Below are positions 34,457 to 43,251 of a DNA stretch of 64,000 nt, piece after piece. The position numbers and the translations under genes were made by a program. The first letter of the stretch is position 1. Each line of letters opens with the position of its first letter. The DNA comes from G963662905 sp965230045 (lineage in GTDB: Bacteria > Bacteroidota > Bacteroidia > Bacteroidales > WRLA01), in the NCBI GenBank assembly GCA_965230045.1, contig OZ245940.1:496001-560000 (forward strand), given 5' to 3'. Below the pieces are notes generated by a model, which had not been told where the DNA came from, did not search any database, and saw nothing but the letters and a program-made list of their open reading frames with translations.

Positions 34457-34569
34457 AGGGATCAATAGTTTATTAATAAATATCTGCATATTATTTTCAA
34501 ACATTATTGTTACCCACGAAATTCCTAGTAGAACCTAACTACAAAAGTTAAGATTTTGATATTTTTTAT

Positions 34570-34577
34570 TATTTTTG
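34570..34577 (+). promoter_or_regulatory. -7 box before the unknown gene at 34600
   Basis: TATTTTTG matches TAnnTTTG and ends 22 bases before ATG 34600. No matching TTG was seen at the usual distance. Confidence 0.4.
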
Positions 34578-34599
34578 AACAAATAACTAATCGATCGTT

Positions 34600-35205
34600 A
34601 TGGGAAATTGGCTTGAAGAAGCGGAAAGGGAAGTCAGGAGAACAGAACCGGGTTTCCGCGGCAGCACGGAGCGCATAAAAATTAAAAAAGACCGTATCCG
34701 GGAAAATTACGATAAAATCAAAGTTGATTATGATGGTTTCGTTGAGGAAATGATGTTGCTATTGGATCGGATTAACCGCCTTCCTTTAGAAAAAAGGCAG
34801 GATTTTGGCAAAATTGACGGCAAAAGAAAAGAAAGCAAATTAGATAATGAACTTTATATTTTTTCGAGCAGCACACGTATGAAAAAACGCTCACTGCGAA
34901 AAATATCTTCCCTGCTTAAGCCTTCTCATGTGAAACATGTCCGTTTGTTTTTTATCAGTATCTCAAAAAATGAAGGTATGGTAGATATTGAGCTGAAGGA
35001 CAGCTTTATGGAGCGCGAGCGCATGAAAAGTCACGACAGGAGGAAAGACAGCACAGACAAGCAACAGAAACTGACTTTGCTGCTTTGTGAAGAAATTGGC
35101 AAAATGGACAAAAAAGCGGCCATGGCCATTGTAAGTTGGCTGGCTTTTAAGGAAGACCTGGACTCTTTGCCTTTTGACCTAAACAAAGCCTTGGTAAAAG
35201 AATAA
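34600..35205 (+). CDS. uncharacterised cytosolic protein
   Basis: A 201-residue highly charged protein (many K, R, E) without signal peptide or membrane helix. The N-terminal half looks like a coiled coil (IKIKKDRIRENYDKIKVDYDGFVEEMMLLLDRINRL is one long amphipathic region). No family recognised. It converges on the CorA gene with a one-base gap. The consensus -7 box 22 bases upstream supports expression. Confidence 0.75.
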   Translation: MGNWLEEAEREVRRTEPGFRGSTERIKIKKDRIRENYDKIKVDYDGFVEEMMLLLDRINRLPLEKRQDFGKIDGKRKESKLDNELYIFSSSTRMKKRSLRKISSLLKPSHVKHVRLFFISISKNEGMVDIELKDSFMERERMKSHDRRKDSTDKQQKLTLLLCEEIGKMDKKAAMAIVSWLAFKEDLDSLPFDLNKALVKE

Positions 35206-35206
35206 C

Positions 35207-36118
35207 TTACATCCAGTTTCGTCGTTTGAAATAGGCAAACATCCCCATAACCAAACCGATCATCACGACCATAACAAACCAAAAAGCGTTTGGGTTTTCC
35301 TGAATGGGAAGCAATACATTCATTCCGTAAAGACCTGTAATAAAAGTCAATGGCAGGATAATCGATGAAATCAGTGTGAGGATTTTCATGATTTCGTTGG
35401 TTTTATTGGCCTGCAAACTGTCGAAGGTTTTGGAATAACCTTCAATAAGCTCTGAATAATCTTCGATAAGGTCCCACATTTTTTGGTAATAATCGAGGAT
35501 GTTGCCCCAATAATCTTCCATATTATGAGCAAAACCTTCGATTGCACCGCTTTCGAAACGGTTAAACAACGGTAGTTGCGGTTTAAAAATGGTATTCAGC
35601 AGAATGATATTTTTCCGGGTAATCGAAATTTTCTCGATGGTATAAATGGAGCGCTTACTGAATAGCTGGCGGCCAGCTTCATCAACGGAATCGCCGGTGC
35701 GCCGTATTATTCCATAAGTAACTTTCATATGATACTCCAGAATCCGGTAAAGCAATTGGTCGGAAGTACCGATATCCAACTCTTCTTTATTGGCCACTTT
35801 ATCGCTAAGACGGCGGAAGCGCTCCGACATGACCCAGTCTTCACGGCCCATGGTAATCACGAAATCCTCGCCCCAGAAGATTTTCTCTTCACGAGTCCTC
35901 AGGAATTTGTTTGATTTATCGAAATAGGGAAAATGCAGGATCAGGAAGTAGTAATCGTCGTACACATCGACTTTTGGCCTTTGATTGAGGACAGAACGGC
36001 AGTCTTCTATATCCAAAGCATGGAAATGAAAGCTGTCCTGCAAATACTGCAAATCATCCTCGGTGGGGTTGAGAATATGGTGCCATTTGATGGTACCTAT
36101 CTTCAAAGTTTCAATCAT
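35207..36118 (-). CDS. corA: CorA-family magnesium/divalent cation transporter
   Basis: A 303-residue pentameric channel protein with a large N-terminal cytosolic domain, a long stalk helix (about residues 180-240) and two C-terminal transmembrane helices. The signature GMN is present in TGLYGMNVLLPIQENPN just after the first helix. The C-terminus ends YFKRRNWM, typical of CorA basic tails. Mg2+ uptake is the usual role; Co2+ or Ni2+ transport is possible. Confidence 0.92.
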   Translation of the reverse strand: MIETLKIGTIKWHHILNPTEDDLQYLQDSFHFHALDIEDCRSVLNQRPKVDVYDDYYFLILHFPYFDKSNKFLRTREEKIFWGEDFVITMGREDWVMSERFRRLSDKVANKEELDIGTSDQLLYRILEYHMKVTYGIIRRTGDSVDEAGRQLFSKRSIYTIEKISITRKNIILLNTIFKPQLPLFNRFESGAIEGFAHNMEDYWGNILDYYQKMWDLIEDYSELIEGYSKTFDSLQANKTNEIMKILTLISSIILPLTFITGLYGMNVLLPIQENPNAFWFVMVVMIGLVMGMFAYFKRRNWM

Positions 36119-36267
36119 AAGCCCTCCCTTTTTTATTAAAATCAGAATTCTACATCCCGCAAATATTTTTTCTAAACTGCGCCAAAAGTAAGTAAAACTG
36201 ATTAAATGGAGAAACCGGAGGGCATTACTAAATTGACAAATTTAGCTAATGAATATGCAAAGTCTTG

Positions 36268-36882
36268 TTATTCAAGGGGCTTCCATTCGAAGCTTTCAAG
36301 TAAATGATAAATATCCCTGCGCACGAAATCCAAAACGGGAGCCAGGCTGTCGTTATTGGGCACAGTATAGAAATAAAGTGCGCCCCTCAGAAAATGCCGG
36401 GTGCTGTCGGTAAGGTAAAACTGCATGGAACTGGCTGTTTCGCTTCCTCCGATATCGTAGAGAAGGCCATAAACTTCACGTTCCTTATCGATCAATACTT
36501 TTTCATCAATGGCTGATGCCTTTGGGATATGCTTCATGGTCAGCTTTCGGCTGTCTTCGAGATGTTTGCTTAAATCTCCATCAATGGAATTATACGTCAA
36601 ATACAGATTTCCTTTAAAATAAGGAAAATCTACTGTAAACCAGGAACCCGAATCGGGCTGCTTATTTTCCAGCCGCACCTGTGCGTAAATGGGATAATCA
36701 AAAGTGCATGGGACAAAAGCCGTATCAAATTTTTGATATTCGTGCTGCGGCATACTGATGCGGTGGTAAGCCCAGGGGCGGGGCGTATAGGAATCGCCGC
36801 AGGATGTCAGCATTATTCCCAGGAATAATGCCATAAAAAAGATTGATGTTTGTGCAGCTCTGTTTCTCCGGGCTTTAACCAT
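36268..36882 (-). CDS. gldD: gliding motility lipoprotein GldD
   Basis: A 204-residue lipoprotein from MVKARRNRAAQTSIFFMALF, with Cys in the TSC of IMLTSCGDSY. YTPRPWAYHRISMPQHEYQKF is the GldD hallmark (YTPKPRGYFRI-like), and TYNSIDGDLSKHLEDSRKL follows. ATG 36882 lies one base after the gldE stop codon; an in-frame TTG 15 bases upstream would overlap gldE. The gldE-gldD pairing is conserved in Bacteroidota; GldD is needed for gliding in Flavobacterium. Confidence 0.9.
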   Translation of the reverse strand: MVKARRNRAAQTSIFFMALFLGIMLTSCGDSYTPRPWAYHRISMPQHEYQKFDTAFVPCTFDYPIYAQVRLENKQPDSGSWFTVDFPYFKGNLYLTYNSIDGDLSKHLEDSRKLTMKHIPKASAIDEKVLIDKEREVYGLLYDIGGSETASSMQFYLTDSTRHFLRGALYFYTVPNNDSLAPVLDFVRRDIYHLLESFEWKPLE

Positions 36883-36883
36883 T

Positions 36884-38227
36884 TTATGCTTCCTCAATTT
36901 TCACTTTAATGCTTTTGATGCGCCTTTCATCAACGGCCTGTATTTCAAAATCAAAATTCCGGAACCTTATATGTTCCTTGATATCGGGCAGGTCGCCGGT
37001 AATTTCCAATACCAAGCCGGCAAGGGAATCTGCATCGCCTTTTACTTCGGAAAAAACACGGTCGTCCACATCCGTAATTTTGCAAAAATCATTGATGGAT
37101 GTTTTGGCATCAAAAATCCAGGTGTTTTTATCAAGATGCTCATAATTAACTTCATCGGAGCTGTCGTCAAACTCATCGGTTATTTCACCAACGATTTCTT
37201 CGATAATATCTTCCAAAGTAATGATACCCGACGTGCCGCCGTATTCATCCACAACCATGGCAAGATGGATTTTCTTTTCCTGAAATTCCTTGAGCAGATC
37301 GTTGATTTTTTTGTTTTCCGGCACATAAAATACCGGACGCAGCTTTTTGTTCCATTCAAAACCGCGGGCTTCCTTAAGATAAGGCAGCAAATCCTTAATG
37401 TACAGTATCCCTTTTATATTGTCCGGATTATCTTCATAAACCGGGATACGCGAAAATCCTGAATCCAGAATCAAAGAAATCAATTGATCGTAAGGCAGTT
37501 TAAAGTCTGCGGCAACCACATCCACGCGGGCACGCATCACATCGCGCACTTCAATATCACCAAATTTCACAATGCCTTTGAGCATTTGCTTTTCGCCCGG
37601 TTGTTCTTCGCCCGTTCCGGTGATGTCAATAGCATCCGAAAGCTCGTCCATACTGATGTTATGCCCTTTTTTGGATACTTTCTTATCGATGATGTGGGTG
37701 GCATTCATCAGAACCAGGCTGAAGGGATAAAATATCTTTTGCAAAATCTGTAAGGGGCGCGCCATAAAGGAGGCAAAACGAAGCGGGCGCTGTGTGGCAT
37801 AAGTCTTTGGCAGGATTTCGCCCAAAAACAAAATCAAAGCAGTGACTAAAATTACCTGCACTACAAACCCCATTAGCGGCGAACCACCGAAATCAAACAA
37901 ACCCGACATCACATAAGTGGAAAGGATCACAATTCCAACATTGATAAAATTATTGGAAATCAATATCGTAGCCAGCAACATCCTGGGATTATCCAAGTGT
38001 TTTAAAATCAAATTACTTACTGAATTATTGTCTTTCTTCAGCTGATCGAGTTTTACGGGGCTTAAAGAAAAATAGGCTATTTCGCTGCCTGAAACCAATG
38101 CAGACAAAAAAAGCAATAATGCCATAACAAATATGCCGATGATTTCATCGGGTTCGGCAGATTGAAAAATTGCCGTAAAAACAAATGAAGCGATCTGTTG
38201 ATGAGGGTCAGGGTCAGGGGTTTCCAA
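36884..38227 (-). CDS. gldE: gliding motility-associated protein GldE (CNNM/CBS/CorC_HlyC)
   Basis: A 447-residue membrane protein with an N-terminal CNNM domain of about four helices (FVMALLLFLSALVSGSEIAYFS, about residues 30-200). A pair of CBS domains follows (VRDVMRARVDVVAADFKL ... MVVDEYGGTSGIITLEDIIEEIVGEI), then a C-terminal CorC_HlyC domain. GldE partners with GldD, encoded immediately downstream. A -7 box (TATTTTTG, minus strand) is at 38261-38254. Confidence 0.9.
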   Translation of the reverse strand: METPDPDPHQQIASFVFTAIFQSAEPDEIIGIFVMALLLFLSALVSGSEIAYFSLSPVKLDQLKKDNNSVSNLILKHLDNPRMLLATILISNNFINVGIVILSTYVMSGLFDFGGSPLMGFVVQVILVTALILFLGEILPKTYATQRPLRFASFMARPLQILQKIFYPFSLVLMNATHIIDKKVSKKGHNISMDELSDAIDITGTGEEQPGEKQMLKGIVKFGDIEVRDVMRARVDVVAADFKLPYDQLISLILDSGFSRIPVYEDNPDNIKGILYIKDLLPYLKEARGFEWNKKLRPVFYVPENKKINDLLKEFQEKKIHLAMVVDEYGGTSGIITLEDIIEEIVGEITDEFDDSSDEVNYEHLDKNTWIFDAKTSINDFCKITDVDDRVFSEVKGDADSLAGLVLEITGDLPDIKEHIRFRNFDFEIQAVDERRIKSIKVKIEEA

Positions 38228-38253
38228 ATGACTTTTAATTAAAATTCACGAGG

Positions 38254-38261
38254 CAAAAATA
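38254..38261 (-). promoter_or_regulatory. -7 box of the gldE-gldD operon
   Basis: TATTTTTG on the minus strand, 26 bases before the gldE start at 38227. No clear TTG was found at -33. Confidence 0.45.
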
Positions 38262-38373
38262 CAATTTTGCTCCAAATGATTTCATAATTCATTAAAAATT
38301 AAAGCTGATTATTGCTCTTTTCCTGATATATGAAGGAAAAACAGAGCAGACGACGGACAAAACGTCATTTCGC

Positions 38374-39054
38374 CTAATCACGTCGTCCCATGAAAATCAT
38401 AATATAATAGAGCAAAGTTGCCAGCGAACCCAAAGCAGCCACAACATAGGTGTAGGCAGCCCATCTCAGGGCATCTTCGGCTTTTTCGTGTGTTCCGTAA
38501 GATGTAATCCCACTGCCATTGAGCCATTGCAAAGCCCTGCGGCTCGCGTCAATCTCAACCGGTAGTGTGATGAAACTAAATAAAGTTGTGATGGCAAAAA
38601 GTACGATCCCGATCAGCAAAAGCTGAGGAAATGCATTTACCAAAAGCACTCCGGCCAGCAAAACCCATTGCACCCACTGCGAGGCAAAACTCACAATCGG
38701 AACCAGTGCGGAACGCATTTCGAGCCAGCTATACGCCCGGGCATGCTGCACTGCATGGCCGCATTCGTGGGCTGCAACAGCTGCTGCTGCCACAGAATTC
38801 GAGCCGTAAACCGACTGGCTCAGGTTCACCGTTTTCTTCTGCGGATTGTAATGATCGGTGAGCTCGCCGGGAACGCTGACAACCTGCACATCGTAAATGC
38901 CGTTATCGCGCAACATTTTCTGTGCAACATCGCGCCCTGTCATTCCACTGCTGAGCGGTACTTTTGAATATGCGTTGAATTTTGACTTTAAACGCTGACT
39001 CACCAGCCAGCTGATGCCCATAAAAATGAAAAATATTATCCAGATGCCTGCCAT
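38374..39054 (-). CDS. neutral zinc metallopeptidase, YugP/DUF-type membrane protease
   Basis: A 226-residue inner-membrane protein with an N-terminal helix (WIIFFIFMGISWLVSQRL), the zinc-binding motif HECGH in VAAHECGHAVQHARAY (about residues 91-106) and three more helices in the C-terminal half. The glutamate ligand region VEIDASRRALQWL matches the family. Its substrate is unknown. Confidence 0.88.
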   Translation of the reverse strand: MAGIWIIFFIFMGISWLVSQRLKSKFNAYSKVPLSSGMTGRDVAQKMLRDNGIYDVQVVSVPGELTDHYNPQKKTVNLSQSVYGSNSVAAAAVAAHECGHAVQHARAYSWLEMRSALVPIVSFASQWVQWVLLAGVLLVNAFPQLLLIGIVLFAITTLFSFITLPVEIDASRRALQWLNGSGITSYGTHEKAEDALRWAAYTYVVAALGSLATLLYYIMIFMGRRD

Positions 39055-39181
39055 AATTTCAATGTATTTTTTGATTTAGGCTATATCAAAAAGTTTGCCA
39101 TTTGGTTTTTGAAAACCGTAAATGTGTTATTTGTCAGCAATTTTGCTTTTCGTTTGGCAAGATGATCATCACATTAACCCA

Positions 39182-40381
39182 TTAATAAGTAAAGCCAAAC
39201 AGCCAGAGAGGGATGGTGTTTTTGTACCCAAACTCAATATCATCGCGCAAAACAAAAGCCCTGTCTTCAGGCCAGTCTTTGATTTGACGGGCTGTTTTGT
39301 ATTTTCCACCAATTTCCAACAGGCTTTCATCATTAAGTAATAAATCGCCAAACTCCGGCATTTCTAGTTTATTCCTGTAGTTCAGTTGATTAACAACAAA
39401 ACCCTCCCGGAGGCTTCCCCGGTCAATCATATCAGGATTCAGAACAAAACTGATATTTTGATTTTCAATATAAATTTTTGCAGGCTTCTGAAGCCGGCTG
39501 ACCCCTTTTGTTGCTTTATAAAGTCTGGTGATAAGTCCTGCTTCCTGAAGATAGTGCAAATAAGACAGTAAACTCAGGCGGCTTATCCCGATTTTTTGGC
39601 TTAATTTGCTGATATTTGGTACAAACGGAACGGATTCTGCCAAAATCATAAGCAATTGCTTTAAGCGGAAGGAATATGCAATATCAACTGAACGTAGCAA
39701 AGGCAATTCGATTTCCAGAATCATATTAATGCTTTCTTCAAGCCGATAAGGATACAAATCCTGAACTTCCTTAAAATAAGGATAGTAACCAAATTGCAAA
39801 TATTGTTTGAAATACTTAAGCGGTGCAATTTGCCCAACCACATCCTGTGCAATGCTTAGGTGATGCGCATAAATATCACTCAAGGAATATACAGGAAAAT
39901 CCTTCCCCAGCTGGTAGTTTAAAAATTCCCGGAACGAAAGCCCCTGCATCTGATAACTGACCGCCCTTCTGCTCAAATCGGCCCTTGCATTAAGGATTTC
40001 CAACAAAGAAGATCCCGTAAAAACGATCTTCATATCCGTAAAATCATCATAAATATTTTTTACTTCCTGTGCCCAGGATGGATATTTATGAACCTCATCC
40101 AGAAACAGATAGCGCCCTCCCACTTTATAAAAAGAATCGGCCAAACCGTACAAACTGTTTTTTGAAAACCATAAATCATCGAGGCTTGCATAGAGCACAT
40201 CATCACGGTCGGCATGGTGCAATTTTATATACTGCAAAAGTAAAATAGTTTTGCCCACACCTCTTGCACCCCTGATTCCGATCAATCGTGCTTCCCATTG
40301 AATATCATCCATCAGGCTACGCACAAAACCCAGTGGCGTTTGTACTAATTTTCGTTGAAACTTTTGAATTAGCCTTTCCAT
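39182..40381 (-). CDS. AAA-family ATPase with C-terminal DUF4143-like region
   Basis: A 399-residue soluble P-loop protein from MERLIQKFQRKL. Walker A is GARGVGKT (about residues 38-45), Walker B is RYLFLDEVHKYPSW (about 90-103), and the sensor-1-like segment is IVFTGSSLLEI. The C-terminal half is a winged-helix-like region (NISKLSQKIGISRLSLLSYLHYLQEAGLI) plus a small terminal domain. Related to but clearly different from the ATPase at 11295. ATG 40381 is supported by a promoter directly upstream. The role is unknown. Confidence 0.85.
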   Translation of the reverse strand: MERLIQKFQRKLVQTPLGFVRSLMDDIQWEARLIGIRGARGVGKTILLLQYIKLHHADRDDVLYASLDDLWFSKNSLYGLADSFYKVGGRYLFLDEVHKYPSWAQEVKNIYDDFTDMKIVFTGSSLLEILNARADLSRRAVSYQMQGLSFREFLNYQLGKDFPVYSLSDIYAHHLSIAQDVVGQIAPLKYFKQYLQFGYYPYFKEVQDLYPYRLEESINMILEIELPLLRSVDIAYSFRLKQLLMILAESVPFVPNISKLSQKIGISRLSLLSYLHYLQEAGLITRLYKATKGVSRLQKPAKIYIENQNISFVLNPDMIDRGSLREGFVVNQLNYRNKLEMPEFGDLLLNDESLLEIGGKYKTARQIKDWPEDRAFVLRDDIEFGYKNTIPLWLFGFTY

Positions 40382-40399
40382 TTTGTTTAATTCAATTAA

Positions 40400-40428
40400 C
40401 AAATTTAACAAATTTTTGATAAATCCAA
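40400..40428 (-). promoter_or_regulatory. promoter of the AAA ATPase gene
   Basis: On the minus strand TTG at 40428-40426, an 18-base spacer and TAAATTTG at 40407-40400; the gene starts at 40381. It lies inside an AT-rich run with several ACAAATTT-like units. Confidence 0.45.
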
Positions 40429-40459
40429 TTAACAAAACCTGCTTCATCTCAATATTATG

Positions 40460-40467
40460 TATTTTTG
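40460..40467 (+). promoter_or_regulatory. -7 box before the DUF4268 gene
   Basis: TATTTTTG matches TAnnTTTG and ends 15 bases before ATG 40483. Confidence 0.4.
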
Positions 40468-40482
40468 CCGCAAAACATCATC

Positions 40483-40950
40483 ATGTACAGCAAAGAGGAA
40501 GCAAAACAAATAAGGGAAGAATTCTGGGACGGCTTCAAACGCTATTCGGGCAGCAGAAGGCGGAAACTCGGTTTTCCGAAGAAATGGATGCTCGACAGGA
40601 CTGGCATAAAACCCGTAAACCTCAAATTTGAGGTGGATCGCGATTATGCCCTCAGCTCCATCGACATCAAAACCTCCAATGAGCAAAAACGCATGGAGTA
40701 CTATGAAAAATTTGAAAGCCTGAAAACCATCATCTCCGAGAAATGCCCTTTTCCCATCCACTGGGATTTGGTGCATTCCGATGAGTTTACCAAAGAGTTT
40801 TCGCGCATTTTTTGCCATCTCGAAAACGTTAATATTTACCGCCGCGACGACTGGTATCCTATTTACCGTTTCCTCTATAAATCTATGATTGTTTTCGAAG
40901 AAGTTTTTATCGATTATAAAGAATTTATTGCGGACATCAATGTAGATTGA
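40483..40950 (+). CDS. DUF4268-family protein
   Basis: A 155-residue cytosolic protein starting MYSKEEAKQIREEFWDGFKRY. The body (KWMLDRTGIKPVNLKFEVDRDYALSSIDI, then WDLVHSDEFTKEFSRIFCHLENVNIYRRDDW) matches DUF4268, a family sometimes fused to restriction-like nuclease domains. Here it stands alone without nuclease. The ATG is chosen because the -7 box at 40460 would fall inside an earlier start. Confidence 0.8.
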   Translation: MYSKEEAKQIREEFWDGFKRYSGSRRRKLGFPKKWMLDRTGIKPVNLKFEVDRDYALSSIDIKTSNEQKRMEYYEKFESLKTIISEKCPFPIHWDLVHSDEFTKEFSRIFCHLENVNIYRRDDWYPIYRFLYKSMIVFEEVFIDYKEFIADINVD

Positions 40951-41123
40951 TCAAACCCGTTTAAATAGATTAGCCCTTTCTCAAATTTTCACAAAGCTTA
41001 TACGCTGAAATCCTTATGCTTTAACTAATTCATATTATGAATTTTGCGTGTGCAATCCGATGATACAGAACGCCTGAAACGGATTACGGACATAATTCTT
41101 AATACAGGACAAAGCTCATTTTG

Positions 41124-41131
41124 TATCTTTG
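41124..41131 (+). promoter_or_regulatory. -7 box of the cyclase operon
   Basis: TATCTTTG matches TAnnTTTG and ends 21 bases before ATG 41153. It favours that ATG over the in-frame TTG at 41129, which lies inside the box. Confidence 0.45.
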
Positions 41132-41152
41132 TTTAAAAGCCTGGAAACTGCA

Positions 41153-42295
41153 ATGCGAAAGTGTAAACATAACATATCAAATAAAATACGCCTCAGGGAA
41201 TATATTTTCCTGATTTTATGGTGGGTTTTCTCCCTGCGCATCATCATTTTTCTACGCTATCTGAGCCTGCATGAAGAATCAAAATCCTTTTTTGAAGACA
41301 AGGCCATGGTATTGCTGCGCGACAATATGTATTTTGCCACCATGGCCGGGCTGATTATTGGCGTATTGGTAGGTTTGATCGAGCTCTACCTCTTTCCGCG
41401 CTGGTTCCGCAATAAGAGCCTGCGCCGTGTGCTTTTTGTCAAAACACTGGTTTTTATAGCCATCATGTTCTTTGTCTCCATAATGGCGCTCTTTTTTTAT
41501 GTAATTATCTTTCATGATGATGTTCCATTATCGGAATATCCGCAGCGAATTGCAGAATACATCCATTCATCCCTTTTTTATTATTTTTTCCTTTGGGGTT
41601 TGATCATCACGCTTTCGGGCAACTTTCTGCGCCTTCTGAGCCGTAAATTCGGCCATGCACAGTTTTTTGCCATGCTTACCGGACGCTATTACCGGCCGCG
41701 TGAAGAAGAACGTGTATTCCTGTTTATGGATCTGGACAACAGCACACTGACCAATGCCAAGCTGGGACATGTGCGCTACAGCAAAATGATTCAGGAATGC
41801 TATAAAATGCTGGCCGGTTTTGTGGAAAAATATGATGGAGAAATATACCAGTTTGTTGGCGATGAAGTTGTAATCACCTGGCGCATAAGAAAAAAGCGAA
41901 AAGAAGCTTATAAAGATGCAGTTCGTTTGTTTTTTGATTTCAGTGCATCCCTTTCTGCCGATTACGGGCAATTCTGGTCGAAATACGGCATTGAACCTTC
42001 TTTTACCGGCGCGGTGGGTCAGGGCTATGTTACTGTGGCCGAGGTGGGCGGCGAAGTAAAAACCGAAATTGCATACCATGGCCAGGTGCTCAACCTTACA
42101 TCACGCATGATGGAGGAAGCAAAACATCTCGGATTTCCTTTAATGACCACCCTCAAGCTCACCGAAAAACACCCCATGAAAGAGTTTGATGTGCATCCTC
42201 AGGGCAATATAAAACTCCGGGGCATTCCAGGCAGCCAGGCTTTAGCCGCATTAAGCCACAAGAAAATCATATCTTTAAAGCAAAATGGCGCCTGA
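41153..42295 (+). CDS. membrane-bound class III nucleotide cyclase
   Basis: A 380-residue protein with four N-terminal transmembrane helices (about residues 17-165) and a cytosolic class III cyclase domain (about 186-370). The metal aspartates are D193 (FLFMDLDNST) and D237 (FVGDEVVITW). The asparagine/arginine pair is present in VLNLTSRMMEEA. The residue that is lysine in ATP-specific cyclases (KxxGD) is Q233, and the aspartate usually found in DYT is replaced by Glu (KTEIAYHG). Nucleotide specificity is therefore open. It is the first gene of a probable four-gene operon extending to 47755. Confidence 0.85.
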   Translation: MRKCKHNISNKIRLREYIFLILWWVFSLRIIIFLRYLSLHEESKSFFEDKAMVLLRDNMYFATMAGLIIGVLVGLIELYLFPRWFRNKSLRRVLFVKTLVFIAIMFFVSIMALFFYVIIFHDDVPLSEYPQRIAEYIHSSLFYYFFLWGLIITLSGNFLRLLSRKFGHAQFFAMLTGRYYRPREEERVFLFMDLDNSTLTNAKLGHVRYSKMIQECYKMLAGFVEKYDGEIYQFVGDEVVITWRIRKKRKEAYKDAVRLFFDFSASLSADYGQFWSKYGIEPSFTGAVGQGYVTVAEVGGEVKTEIAYHGQVLNLTSRMMEEAKHLGFPLMTTLKLTEKHPMKEFDVHPQGNIKLRGIPGSQALAALSHKKIISLKQNGA

Positions 42296-42296
42296 T

Positions 42297-43229
42297 ATGA
42301 AACATTTTTTTCACCTGAATAAATTTTTTCACCTCCTGCTGTTGCTCTTTATGTGCTTTATTTTCAGCCAAATCAATGCGCAACATTCCAGAGTTTTCCC
42401 GTACGACATCTCCAATCCTGCCAATATTATTTTGCTCGATGATGAGCTGGATGAAATCAGTGGTATCGCAGTACATGACGATCATATTTACGCCATTCAG
42501 GATGAAAAAGCCCATATCTACAAACTGAATATGCACGGTGAAATAAAAACAAAATATGATTTTGGTAAAAATGATGATTATGAGGACATAACAATAGCCG
42601 GCGGTCATTTTTTTGTCCTGCGCAGCGATGGAACTATATTTGAAATTGATGAACTGAAAAAAAAGAAAAAAGATAAAAAGGAGGATGTGGACTCCAAAAA
42701 GCACAAAACAAAGCTGAGCTCTTATAATGATACTGAAGGTTTATGCTACGATCCATTGACGCACAGCCTTTTAATCGCCTGCAAAGCCTATGGCGGACTG
42801 GAACCCGGAGATGAGAAAGCTGATGTCCGTGCGGTTTACCGTTATGATTTGGTCAAAAAGAAGCTGATCAAAGATGCCTTTATGAAAATCCATCTCGATT
42901 CGGTGCAAAATGAAGAAAATGAGAGTTTTTTCGACCGGATTTCCGTTCAAATTGCCTCCTTTCTGCATGAATCGGGCGATATACGTTTTCAACCCTCCGG
43001 TATTGCCGTTCATCCTTTTACACAGGATATTTACTTGCTTTCTGCCAACAGCTACGGAATCCTGATCATAGACCGTGAAGGCAGGATCAAAAAGTTCGTA
43101 AAACTATCAAAAGACAGTTTCCAGCAGGCCGAAGGCATCTGTTTTGACCGTGAAGGCAAATTGTATATTTCCAATGAGGCCAATAGTCGCGTTGCCAGTA
43201 TATTGATTTTTAATTATCTAAGTGATTAG
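42297..43229 (+). CDS. SdiA-regulated-family beta-propeller exported protein
   Basis: A 310-residue protein from MKHFFHLNKFFHLLLLLFMC, with a signal peptide ending near SQINAQ. Propeller blades recur as DDELDEISGIAVHDDHIYAIQ, NDTEGLCYDPLTHSLLIACK, FQPSGIAVHPFTQDIYLLS and FQQAEGICFDREGKLYISNE. A lysine-rich insertion (KKKKKDKKEDVDSKKHKTK) interrupts the middle. An in-frame ATG at 42285 would overlap the cyclase by 11 bases and is possible. Family members resemble phytase-like propellers; the activity is unknown. Confidence 0.82.
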   Translation: MKHFFHLNKFFHLLLLLFMCFIFSQINAQHSRVFPYDISNPANIILLDDELDEISGIAVHDDHIYAIQDEKAHIYKLNMHGEIKTKYDFGKNDDYEDITIAGGHFFVLRSDGTIFEIDELKKKKKDKKEDVDSKKHKTKLSSYNDTEGLCYDPLTHSLLIACKAYGGLEPGDEKADVRAVYRYDLVKKKLIKDAFMKIHLDSVQNEENESFFDRISVQIASFLHESGDIRFQPSGIAVHPFTQDIYLLSANSYGILIIDREGRIKKFVKLSKDSFQQAEGICFDREGKLYISNEANSRVASILIFNYLSD

Positions 43230-43251
43230 CATCCTATCAAAGAAAATACAG

